Origin: Bacillota bacterium
Lineage (GTDB): Bacteria; Bacillota; Desulfitobacteriia; Desulfitobacteriales; Desulfitobacteriaceae
Assembly: GCA_023390635.1 (NCBI GenBank)
Contig: JAEWCM010000210.1
Location: 1-19,391, forward strand
Reading direction: 5' to 3'
DNA length: 19,391 nt
Made by a program: the position numbers and the translations under genes. Positions 1 through 7,029 of this stretch are shown piece by piece. Under the pieces are notes generated by a model that was not told the origin of the DNA, made no database searches, and worked only from the letters and a program-made list of their open reading frames with translations. The stretch's first letter is position 1. Each line of letters opens with the position of its first letter.

Positions 1-178
1 CCTGATTTAACGTATCTGAATTATTTTCTGTTTTTCCTTCTTCTGACAAGGTATTCTGGAAAGCTGCCTTTAATTCATTTTGCTTATGAATCCGGGATCC
101 TTCCGTATATACCCCATTAAAGATAAAACATAATCCCGCTAAGGTTAAGACAATCCCTATAATCTTTTTTTTCTTCAT
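1..178 (-). CDS. Putative sortase, N-terminal part only (runs off window)
   Basis: Reading the minus strand from an ATG at 178 gives 59 codons with no stop before the window edge. The product starts with four lysines after the Met, then a single hydrophobic segment (about residues 6-24), then a polar, charged stretch with a KQNEL motif near residues 32-36. This one-pass, N-in layout with a following charged helix is typical of Gram-positive sortases of the class D/E type. The catalytic His, Cys and Arg would lie beyond the edge, so the call depends on topology and on the LPXTG substrate gene just upstream. A GAGGG ribosome binding site lies about 10 nt before the ATG. An in-frame TGA sits two codons before the ATG, so no longer N-terminus is possible without readthrough. 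It could instead be another membrane-anchored extracytoplasmic protein. Confidence 0.5.
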   Translation of the reverse strand, partial: MKKKKIIGIVLTLAGLCFIFNGVYTEGSRIHKQNELKAAFQNTLSEEGKTENNSDTLNQ

Positions 179-410
179 AACTTTTCAACCCTCAGCTTTT
201 CTATCATCATCTAAGTTTTCTGGCAACAATGTCCTCCGCCTCTGTCTCATTAATATATCTATGCCTTAAACCTTGGAAACCAGAACCTTAGGATTACATA
301 AATCAAACCCCAGTTATTAAGCAACCAGGTTTACACCCTGCATCATCAAAGTGTAAACCTGGTTGTCAGGTGCAAGTTCTTTTTTCCCTTAAACTTGCTT
401 AAGGAGTGGC
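179..410. other. Intergenic region between haem-LPXTG gene and putative sortase
   Basis: This 232-bp stretch holds three visible things. A perfect 15-bp inverted repeat lies at 322-336/351-365 (listed separately). A 6-bp inverted repeat CCTTAA/TTAAGG at 387-392/399-404 lies just after the stop of the LPXTG gene. On the minus strand, 250-185 is a 21-codon ORF rich in Arg and Asp that ends with TGA in the same frame as the sortase ATG, leaving only two codons between them. That ORF has only a weak AAGG ribosome binding site, 12 nt off. I see no convincing sigma-A promoter here. Confidence 0.5.
322..365. repeat. Perfect 15-bp inverted repeat, possible terminator or processing hairpin
   Basis: CAACCAGGTTTACAC at 322-336 is exactly complementary to 351-365, around a 14-nt loop. 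It lies 46 bp after the LPXTG gene stop and 144 bp before the putative sortase ATG on the minus strand. There is no run of U after the stem on the minus strand, so it is not a textbook intrinsic terminator. It could limit readthrough, stabilise the upstream mRNA 3' end or bind a protein. Confidence 0.6.
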
Positions 411-773
411 TTAGCGTTGTTTCTTTCTGGAAGCGAGCAAAGCAGCTCCAGGAATTAACAGACCTGCGCCTGCTAAGTAGTTGAGGTAGATACCTTCTGC
501 ACCAGTTTGTGGCAATGCAGTGGTAGCCTTGTCACCAGTAGTAGCAGGAGTGGTGCTAGCAGAACCACTGTTATCAGCAGGTGTACTGCTGCTGTTATCT
601 GCCGGTGCGCTAGTTGTAGCATAAGGATCAGTAGAGTGACAGGACTTACAGGTATCATCATAAGGATGTTGATCCTTTGTGTAACCAGGCATAGCATTTG
701 CTTGAGTAGCTGCACCCAAAGCTAAGCCTAAGCCCATAACGCCAATAACTGCGCCTTTCATCAGCTTTTTCAT
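411..773 (-). CDS. Small LPXTG wall-anchored protein with one CXXCH haem motif
   Basis: The 120-residue product has a complete sortase-substrate layout. A Sec signal peptide spans about residues 1-27 (KK start, long Gly/Ala/Leu core, AxA-type end ANA). A short head follows with a single CKSCH at 42-46, the c-type haem attachment motif. Residues 52-86 are a Ser/Thr/Pro/Ala linker with PADNS twice. The end is LPQTG at 87-91, a hydrophobic segment and a KKQR tail. It is expected to be exported, processed by a sortase and joined to peptidoglycan. Start choice: a GTG in frame at 785 touches the AGGAGG directly and leaves no spacing, whereas the ATG at 773 lies 11 nt from it, so ATG 773 is preferred. 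The mature head of roughly 25 residues is far smaller than a normal cytochrome c fold. A haem or electron-transfer role is inferred; metal binding or a chance motif is possible. Confidence 0.8.
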   Translation of the reverse strand: MKKLMKGAVIGVMGLGLALGAATQANAMPGYTKDQHPYDDTCKSCHSTDPYATTSAPADNSSSTPADNSGSASTTPATTGDKATTALPQTGAEGIYLNYLAGAGLLIPGAALLASRKKQR

Positions 774-1103
774 AATAGAATTCACCTCCTTTCAAAGGTT
801 GCATAAACCTTCTTTGAGGAAAACAAAAACCTATCTAATCGTATGATTTAGATATTATTCGCCGTATAAATTGATTTTCCTCTAATATCGAAGAAAACTT
901 TTTCGTTCTTTCGTACTTTTTCGATATTTAATTAGAAAAATTAATTTTTTCACTTACCGAAACCCCTATGTATCGGAGTACGAAAAGACCATATTGAATC
1001 GGATTGATGAATCTTCCCCTTCTTTATTGGCAAAGAGGCTGACATCAACATTGATTATAACACAAAATTTTTAAATGACCATAGGGAGAATAAAATTCCT
1101 GGT
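774..1103. other. AT-rich intergenic region upstream of the haem-LPXTG gene
   Basis: About 320 bp without a gene. A hairpin (AAGGTT 795-800 with AACCTT 806-811) lies just upstream of the AGGAGG of the LPXTG gene. A 9-bp perfect inverted repeat AATATCGAA/TTCGATATT sits at 884-892/920-928, with several TTCG repeats between its arms. An AT-only palindrome AAAAATTAATTTTT is at 936-949. No clear -35/-10 pair could be fixed, although the promoter of the LPXTG gene should be here. Confidence 0.5.
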
Positions 1104-1104
1104 C
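1077..1104 (-). terminator. Weak possible terminator after the DUF815 gene
   Basis: On the minus strand GACCAGGA (1104-1097) can pair with TCC...TGGTC ending at 1077, with a three-base bulge. It is followed by a T-rich but interrupted tract. The hairpin overlaps the stop codon of the ATPase gene. Stem and U-run are both imperfect. Confidence 0.3.
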
Positions 1105-2507
1105 TAAATCTTTTTTTCTTTATTCATCTTGGCTGTCACATAATCGATAAACTGGCGGGCAGTCCGGCCGCTTCGCCCATTATGACTCATCTCCCAGCGC
1201 AAAGCCATCTGCCGCAATTCTGCCTGATCCATATGCAAACCCGCCTGATCGGCAAGTCCCTCAACAATACTCAGATAACGCTTTTGATCTGTGGCCGGAA
1301 AGGTTACCGTTAAGCCAAACCGATCGGCCAATGACAATTTTTCATTCATATTGTCTTGGACATGAACGTCTTCCCCTTGCCGCTCGGCAAAATTCTCCCG
1401 TACCAAATGGCGTCGATTGGATGTAGCATAAATAAGGACATTTTCCGGGCGCACTGATAGACGGCCGTCCAATGAGGCTTTTAACGCCTTATACTCTGTT
1501 TCCATATCTTCAAAGGATAAATCATCAATAAACAGAATGAACTTCTGATGATAATCCCCCAACTGCTCAATAATTTCTTGAAAATCTTGCAGATCCGCTT
1601 TAGTCAGCTCTACCATCCGCAATCCCTGCTCAGCATACTTGCTGAGTAAAGATTTTACAGCAGAGGACTTGCCTGTACCCCGGCTTCCATACAGCAGCAT
1701 ATTATGGGCCGTCCTTCCTGCCAACAGATGCTCGGTATTTTCATAGATTATACCCATCTCCCGTTCCAAACCAATTAACTGGCTGGGATCCACAATATCC
1801 GGTTGTTCAATGCCGATCAGACCGCCGCCGAGTCCTTCCCCAGGCCGATGCCAGCGAAAAGCTACATATCTTCCGCAAATGCCTGTTCCAGCCTGTTGAT
1901 AATAATCTGACAGCAGTTTAATATGAAAATCCTCATCAGCAAAAGCAGGGACTTCTTTGAATAGGCCCGCTCTCACTAATTGACGTTTATTCTTCAACCA
2001 GAGATTCCCTTTATGTTCTACTTTAAAATCTCCTTTGTTCAGCGTTACTTTTTCCGAATCCCAACTTCCCCACATTAAGGATAGCCCCTCAGGGTAAGGA
2101 AGCTCTTCCGCCAAAGCAATCAGTTCCGCGGATTTTATCCTTCCTAATTTCCCTAAAACCGCCAGCTCTCTCTCGATCATTCGTTGTACTTCGGAGGTAA
2201 GGGGGTCCTTTCCGCTCTGCTTAGCATATCGGCTGAAATAATTATCATCCTCTAATATAAGATTCAGTAAATAATCGGGCCACCCTTTATCGATGGCTAG
2301 AGCGCAGAAATCATGATAAGCTCTGTAGATATCAGCCAATTTTTTCTCTCCGTCTGTTAATTTGCAAAGCACTTTGTGCAAAGCGTTGACCAAAAGATCT
2401 TTACGTAGATTTCTGTATACCGTCAGCCCATCAATCGCCCAGGAAAGATCAGCCAGCTGTACTAACTTACTTTGATTTTGTTGCATGTCCACTTTTTCCA
2501 AATTCAT
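1104..2507 (-). CDS. DUF815 family AAA-type ATPase
   Basis: The product is about 467 residues. Residue numbers here count from the in-frame GTG at 2510. The C-terminal half is a P-loop ATPase: Walker A GSRGTGKS at 275-282, Walker B ILFIDD at 325-330, sensor-like IYATSNRRH at 360-368 and an NGRSGR patch near 444-449. This arrangement matches the DUF815 (PF05673) family, whose function is not established. The N-terminal half is helical and charged, without recognisable motifs. The start is uncertain: the GTG at 2510 overlaps the GAGG ribosome binding site, the ATG at 2507 is only 2 nt from it, and a TTG at 2501 is 8 nt from it and is the best spaced. The gene follows tyrS by about 65 bp on the same strand, so it may be transcribed from the T-box-controlled promoter. 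No targeting signal or membrane segment is seen. Confidence 0.88.
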   Translation of the reverse strand: MNLEKVDMQQNQSKLVQLADLSWAIDGLTVYRNLRKDLLVNALHKVLCKLTDGEKKLADIYRAYHDFCALAIDKGWPDYLLNLILEDDNYFSRYAKQSGKDPLTSEVQRMIERELAVLGKLGRIKSAELIALAEELPYPEGLSLMWGSWDSEKVTLNKGDFKVEHKGNLWLKNKRQLVRAGLFKEVPAFADEDFHIKLLSDYYQQAGTGICGRYVAFRWHRPGEGLGGGLIGIEQPDIVDPSQLIGLEREMGIIYENTEHLLAGRTAHNMLLYGSRGTGKSSAVKSLLSKYAEQGLRMVELTKADLQDFQEIIEQLGDYHQKFILFIDDLSFEDMETEYKALKASLDGRLSVRPENVLIYATSNRRHLVRENFAERQGEDVHVQDNMNEKLSLADRFGLTVTFPATDQKRYLSIVEGLADQAGLHMDQAELRQMALRWEMSHNGRSGRTARQFIDYVTAKMNKEKKI

Positions 2508-2574
2508 CACCTCATTTTGTCAGGCGCCGATTTCCATCTGGAGCGACCTTAACGGGATTTCACCTTCTCCCGTT

Positions 2575-3837
2575 CTATACTAATTTAACTAAGAAATAAT
2601 TTTTCTTACCCCTTCTGATCACGATGTACTTTTCGGCCAAAGGAGTTATTTGAGACACTTTACTTTCCAATTCTGTATGTCTTACATCATTAATATAGAT
2701 CGACCCGCTTTGAATTCCCTCTCTGGCCTGACGCTTTGAGGATACCGCCCCTATCTGAACTAAAAGCTCTACAAGTCCCAAATCCCGATCAGCTACGGTG
2801 AGTGAAGGCACATCCTTTAATCCTTCTTCAATTTCTTCACCGGAAAGCTGCTCTAAGCCACCGCTGAATAACAAGGCGGAAATGCGTTCCGCTCTTTCCA
2901 TCGCTAACTCTCCATGAACCAGGGCAGTCATTTCCTTGGCCAGTACCCGCTGCGCTTCACGCTTTTCCGGAGCGGCACTCACTTTCTCCTCTAAGCTCCT
3001 GATCTCTTCAATGGAAATAAAGGTAAAGAATTTCAAATATTTTATGACATCCCTATCATCGGTGTTTAACCAAAATTGATAAAACTGGTAAGGAGAGGTC
3101 TTGTCCGGATCAAGCCATACTGCTCCTCCTTCTGTTTTTCCAAATTTAGTGCCGTCAGCCTTGGTAACAAGGGGCATGGTCAGGCAATGCACCTTGTTTT
3201 CTTCCTGAGCAGACATGCGCCGGATCAGGTCCATTCCTGCTGTAATATTGCCCCACTGATCGCTGCCTCCGATCTGCAGTTCACAGTGATACCGCTTATT
3301 AAGCTGCAAATAATCATAAGCCTGCATAATTACATAACTGAACTCTGTATAAGATATTCCTTTGCTTAAGCGGGATTCTACGGCATCTCTGGCCAGCATG
3401 GCAGCTACGGAAAAATGTTTGCCAATATCGCGCATAAATTCTATCATGCTCAAAGAGCCCAACCACTCAAAATTGTTGGCTAAAATCGCCTTGTTATCCG
3501 AACTAAAGTCAATAAATCTTCCTATCTGTTCTCCCAATTGTTTGGACCAGGATTGGACCGTTTCTTGAGGATTTAAAGTCCGCTCACTTTTCTTGCCGCT
3601 GGGATCTCCGATAAGTCCTGTTCCTCCACCTACCAGAGCAATAGGAGAATGTCCGGCTTGCTGAAAACGCTTCAGAGTGAGAATCGGCAGCAAATGGCCG
3701 ATATGCAGGCTGTCTGCAGTAGGATCAAAACCACAATAAAGAGTGATCGGACCCTGTTCCAGCCTTTTACGCAGTTCATCTTCATCGGTAGTTTGATAAA
3801 TTAAATCCCGCGCTTTCAAATCTTCTAAAATATCCAT
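2575..3837 (-). CDS. tyrS: Tyrosyl-tRNA synthetase
   Basis: This cytoplasmic enzyme attaches tyrosine to tRNA-Tyr using ATP. The product is 420 residues, the usual bacterial TyrRS length. Counting from the first of two adjacent Met codons, the class I signatures are HIGH at 46-49 and KFGKT (the KMSKS loop) at 232-236, with GGSDQWGN at 191-198 in the tyrosine pocket. The last 70 or so residues are an S4-type RNA-binding domain, as in Bacillus TyrRS. Two ATGs abut (3840 and 3837); the AGGAGG lies 3 nt from the first and 6 nt from the second, so the second is preferred. Expression should be controlled by the T-box leader directly upstream, which ends in a terminator. Confidence 0.97.
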   Translation of the reverse strand: MDILEDLKARDLIYQTTDEDELRKRLEQGPITLYCGFDPTADSLHIGHLLPILTLKRFQQAGHSPIALVGGGTGLIGDPSGKKSERTLNPQETVQSWSKQLGEQIGRFIDFSSDNKAILANNFEWLGSLSMIEFMRDIGKHFSVAAMLARDAVESRLSKGISYTEFSYVIMQAYDYLQLNKRYHCELQIGGSDQWGNITAGMDLIRRMSAQEENKVHCLTMPLVTKADGTKFGKTEGGAVWLDPDKTSPYQFYQFWLNTDDRDVIKYLKFFTFISIEEIRSLEEKVSAAPEKREAQRVLAKEMTALVHGELAMERAERISALLFSGGLEQLSGEEIEEGLKDVPSLTVADRDLGLVELLVQIGAVSSKRQAREGIQSGSIYINDVRHTELESKVSQITPLAEKYIVIRRGKKNYFLVKLV

Positions 3838-3874
3838 CATTTACCTCCTAAATAATTAGTCACCGGTATACAGC

Positions 3875-4156
3875 AAAAAATCCCTCAACTTATCGTTGAG
3901 GGACGAAAAAATTCCGTGGTACCACCCGCATTAATCCCCAACACGTAGGGATTCACTTCATTACAAGGATAACGGCTTAACCCGGAAGTTTTACTTCAGT
4001 CTTAAGGTGTATACCTCAGCCTAGGCACTGGTTCGCACCCACCACCAGTTCTCTTTAACCTATCTTGCCAAGTTTCTTCTTAATCATACTTTTCCAATGT
4101 TTGGTTGCAAGTCCTGTCCCAGAAGAGCCTGGGCTATCTTACATCATTATGGCATA
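3875..4156 (-). promoter_or_regulatory. Tyrosine T-box leader of tyrS
   Basis: The minus-strand leader carries the T-box core GGGTGGTACCACGGAAT at 3911-3927, followed by an intrinsic terminator: an 8-bp stem 3882-3889/3895-3902 and six U at 3875-3880. The UGGU of the T-box would pair with the ACCA end of a tRNA whose discriminator base is A, as in tRNA-Tyr. In the Stem I region, GGTATACACC (4015-4006) offers UAC at 4011-4009 as specifier; the overlapping UAU is also a Tyr codon. Uncharged tRNA-Tyr is expected to stabilise the antiterminator and allow tyrS transcription. The 5' limit is set from the promoter and is approximate. Confidence 0.93.
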
Positions 4157-4162
4157 TATTTT

Positions 4163-4191
4163 ATCATAGCCCAAATGATCCGAATTGGCAA
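4163..4191 (-). promoter_or_regulatory. Sigma-A-type promoter of tyrS
   Basis: On the minus strand TTGCCA (4191-4186) and TATGAT (4168-4163) are separated by exactly 17 bp; each has one mismatch to consensus. Transcription would start near 4156, giving a leader of about 315 nt that contains the T-box. A 7-bp inverted repeat GGGCTAT/ATAGCCC (4131-4137/4166-4172) overlaps the -10. Confidence 0.75.
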
Positions 4192-4221
4192 GTAAAGTAA
4201 TTCTAATTGTCAGCCAAAGTA

Positions 4222-4230
4222 TGATATAAT
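4222..4230 (+). promoter_or_regulatory. Extended -10 promoter of the PBP gene
   Basis: TGATATAAT at 4222-4230 is a perfect extended -10 (TGnTATAAT). No good -35 lies at 17 bp, which fits an extended -10 promoter. It is divergent from the tyrS promoter, with about 34 bp between the tyrS -35 and this -10. The gene's ribosome binding site AGGAGG is at 4280-4285, 10 nt before the ATG. Confidence 0.65.
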
Positions 4231-4295
4231 TTTATACGGATGTACGGTCGCACCCTAGTCCCTTTTTTATTTTTATTTTAGGAGGTACATTAACT

Positions 4296-6947
4296 ATGAA
4301 TCCCTCCCGGAAAAATACGGGTGGTCCCAAAAAGAAGAAGAAAAAAATGAATCGCAAATTGCGCATTACATTAATAAGCATTGGGTCTGTCCTCGGTGCT
4401 CTTTTCCTCAGTCTATTTGTCTATGTCGTCGTTGTTGTCGCTCAAACTCCATCTTGGCATCCAGATGAACTCTATAATCAAAAAGCAACCTCCATCGTGT
4501 TGGACAAGGACGGTAAGGAAATCGCCCAGCTTCACGCCGGAGAGAACAGGATCGTAGCTACATCGGATGAAATTCCCAAGCTAGTCAAGGATTCTTTTGT
4601 GGCGGTAGAAGATAAACGCTTTTACTCTCATATCGGCATTGACCCCATTCGTATCATCGGGGCACTTGTTGTCGATTTGAAACAGGGAAATATGCGCCAG
4701 GGCGGAAGTACTATCACTCAACAATTGGCTCGTAATGCCTTTATTGCCGATCCGATGGAGAAATCTCTAAGCCGCAAACTGCAGGAGGCTGCTTTAGCCC
4801 TCCAATTAGAGCGGGAGTATACCAAAGATGAAATTCTGACTTTTTACTTAAATACCATCCCATTCGGACAGCATGCTTTTGGCATTAAGACCGCCGCCCA
4901 AACTTATTTCGGTAAGGACTTAAAAGATCTGACTCCCGGAGAAATTTCCCTCTTAGTTGGACTCCCTCAGGCCAACACGGCCTATAACCCTTATCTTCAT
5001 CCAGAAGCGGCAAAAACCAGACGCAACGTTGTTCTCAGCGTCATGAAAGATGCAAACTTAATTACGGAAGCAGAATACAATCAATACAAAGAAGAAGGCT
5101 TTCCCTATGTTGAGCAGCAGCTGGCCCAGGGAGGAACAGGATCGACTGCATCGACCAGCACCGTCAGCTATCAATTTCCCTATTTTGTAGACTATGTGAT
5201 CGACGAACTGGTGAATACTTATGGCCTAAGTGAAGAACAGATTTTTAACAGCGGCTTGACCATTAAAACCACCGTTGACGCCAAGATCCAAACCGAAGCG
5301 GAAAAGGCTTTTGCCGACCCTGCCAATTTTCCTTCTGATATTAATGGGGTTAAAGTACAGGGAGCTATGACCATGCTGGACCAATCCAGCGGGGGTATCG
5401 TCGCCATGGTAGGCGGAAGGGAGTATACGCCCCGGGGTCTTAACCGGGCTTCCTCCAGTACCCGCCAACCCGGTTCCACAATTAAGCCGCTGGCCGTCTA
5501 TGCTCCGGCCTTGGAAAAGGGAGGATATTTCCCCGGCACTGTTTTCGATGACATGCCGGTCCAATATGACGCAGGGAACGGAACCGTCTGGGCTCCGGTG
5601 GACTTCGATACAGAGACGTCAGGCTGGAAAGGCCTTATTACTATGCGGGAGGCCCTGCGTAACTCAGTCAACGTCTATGCTGTTCGTCTCATGCATGATA
5701 TGGGTGTTAATTATGGCTGGAATTTTGCCAAAAACAAGCTGGGTCTTCCTCTAAAAGACTCGGATAAGAATCTGACTCTAGCCCTGGGAACTGCCAATGT
5801 CTCCACCCTTGATATGGCTTCGGCTTATGGAACCTTTCCCAATGGCGGAGTGCGCGTCACCCCTCATGCAGTTACCGAGGTCACGGATGCTTCAGGCAAA
5901 ACGGTTGTCCAGCCTAAGATCGAGAGCACACGAGTAATGAAGGAAACTACCGCTTTCCTGATGAATGACATGCTGCGTACCGTTGTCACCAGCGGAACGG
6001 GTGTCAGTGCACAAATAGGCAATTGGGCTGTCTGCGGTAAAACTGGGACAACTTCTCTCGACCCTGACAAATACGGCAATAAATCTGGCAACCCTGACGC
6101 TTGGTTCGCCGGTTACACGCCTAAATATACCGGTGTCGTCTGGATGGGCTTTGATACCGATCCGGACGCAACTTATTATCTCCACAAAGTATACGGGGGA
6201 AGCTACCCCGCAAAAATCTGGAAACAGGTGATGACTGTAGCCCTAGACGGCCTGGAAGTGCAGACCTCTTATCCGCAGCCGACAGGCATCATCAGCGGAG
6301 CTTATGACATGAAATCGGGTCTGCTGCCGAGCAGCCTGACTCCCAAGGAATTCGTGGGAACTGAAATCGCCGCTCAAGGTGATTTTCCCACAAAAGTCAG
6401 CGACGTGTGGGTAGAGAAAGAGGTGGATGGAGACCACCCCGCTTACCTTGCCGCTTCTAATACCAAAAATAAAATTAAAAAGGTATTCTTAATGATTACC
6501 GGGCGGGATGGTTCTATCCCCTGGCCCGGCAGCGAAGCTTCTTATAAACCTCCTACGGAGGTGACTCCGGCATCTGCCTCACCTTCCACCTCTTCTGCCT
6601 CAGGCTCCGTTTCTCCCCCATCAGGCAATAAAAATCTTCCTGCCTACTCCTTAGATAACGTAATTTTTGACTCTCCCCAGAACACGATTACCGTCCAAAT
6701 CACTGCACCCCCAGGCAGCGAACAGTATGGGTTAGTCGTTTACATTAAACGGCCCAATCAGAAAAAAATTGATACTTTCCATTATAGTGGAACCATCGGA
6801 GATTCTACATCTTTTTCCTTCCCCATAGATAGGAATGGAAAAAACAATTCGCAGGAAGATTACCAGATCTGGGTAGCAAGCACGGACCCTTCCACCCAGG
6901 AAGCAGGACCTCCTTCCACTGCTTTTAAACTTAAGCTTTCTGAATGA
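4296..6947 (+). CDS. Class A penicillin-binding protein (transglycosylase/transpeptidase)
   Basis: This bifunctional enzyme polymerises and cross-links peptidoglycan outside the membrane. The 883-residue product has a Lys-rich cytoplasmic start, one membrane segment (about 23-49) and then a GT51 transglycosylase domain with EDKRFYSH (catalytic Glu 105) and RQGGSTITQQ at 134-143. The transpeptidase domain follows, with STIK at 394-397 (nucleophile Ser 394), SVN at 457-459 and KTGT at 582-585. Beyond about residue 650 is a family-variable tail, a Ser/Thr/Pro linker (about 752-780) and a C-terminal domain of about 100 residues with alternating beta-type hydrophobics that resembles an Ig-like fold. 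All catalytic motifs are intact. It is monocistronic, on the opposite strand to its neighbours, and ends at a bidirectional hairpin. Homologues are named PonA, PbpF or PBP1A; I cannot decide which applies. Confidence 0.95.
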   Translation: MNPSRKNTGGPKKKKKKMNRKLRITLISIGSVLGALFLSLFVYVVVVVAQTPSWHPDELYNQKATSIVLDKDGKEIAQLHAGENRIVATSDEIPKLVKDSFVAVEDKRFYSHIGIDPIRIIGALVVDLKQGNMRQGGSTITQQLARNAFIADPMEKSLSRKLQEAALALQLEREYTKDEILTFYLNTIPFGQHAFGIKTAAQTYFGKDLKDLTPGEISLLVGLPQANTAYNPYLHPEAAKTRRNVVLSVMKDANLITEAEYNQYKEEGFPYVEQQLAQGGTGSTASTSTVSYQFPYFVDYVIDELVNTYGLSEEQIFNSGLTIKTTVDAKIQTEAEKAFADPANFPSDINGVKVQGAMTMLDQSSGGIVAMVGGREYTPRGLNRASSSTRQPGSTIKPLAVYAPALEKGGYFPGTVFDDMPVQYDAGNGTVWAPVDFDTETSGWKGLITMREALRNSVNVYAVRLMHDMGVNYGWNFAKNKLGLPLKDSDKNLTLALGTANVSTLDMASAYGTFPNGGVRVTPHAVTEVTDASGKTVVQPKIESTRVMKETTAFLMNDMLRTVVTSGTGVSAQIGNWAVCGKTGTTSLDPDKYGNKSGNPDAWFAGYTPKYTGVVWMGFDTDPDATYYLHKVYGGSYPAKIWKQVMTVALDGLEVQTSYPQPTGIISGAYDMKSGLLPSSLTPKEFVGTEIAAQGDFPTKVSDVWVEKEVDGDHPAYLAASNTKNKIKKVFLMITGRDGSIPWPGSEASYKPPTEVTPASASPSTSSASGSVSPPSGNKNLPAYSLDNVIFDSPQNTITVQITAPPGSEQYGLVVYIKRPNQKKIDTFHYSGTIGDSTSFSFPIDRNGKNNSQEDYQIWVASTDPSTQEAGPPSTAFKLKLSE

Positions 6948-6949
6948 TA

Positions 6950-6997
6950 AAAATAGACAGGGATTTTTCGCTTAATGCTGAATTCCCTGTCTATTTT
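6950..6997. terminator. Bidirectional intrinsic terminator between PBP gene and mutS2
   Basis: AAAATAGACAGGGA (6950-6963) and TCCCTGTCTATTTT (6984-6997) form a perfect 14-bp stem with a 20-nt loop. The A-rich left arm and T-rich right arm provide a U-run in both directions. It lies directly after the PBP stop and 33 bp after the mutS2 stop, so it ends both convergent units. Confidence 0.9.
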
Positions 6998-7029
6998 ACT
7001 TTCTTCTCCAAATAGAACTGCTTTCAGCT

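Noticed and set aside
2551..2574. AACGGGA/TCCCGTT hairpin between tyrS and the DUF815 gene
   Set aside because: The stem is only 7 bp and no U-run follows, so I do not call a terminator; tyrS and the ATPase gene may be cotranscribed.
5226..5564. Minus-strand open frame opposite the PBP transpeptidase region
   Set aside because: Antisense shadow of a conserved domain, with no start signal and no recognisable protein features.
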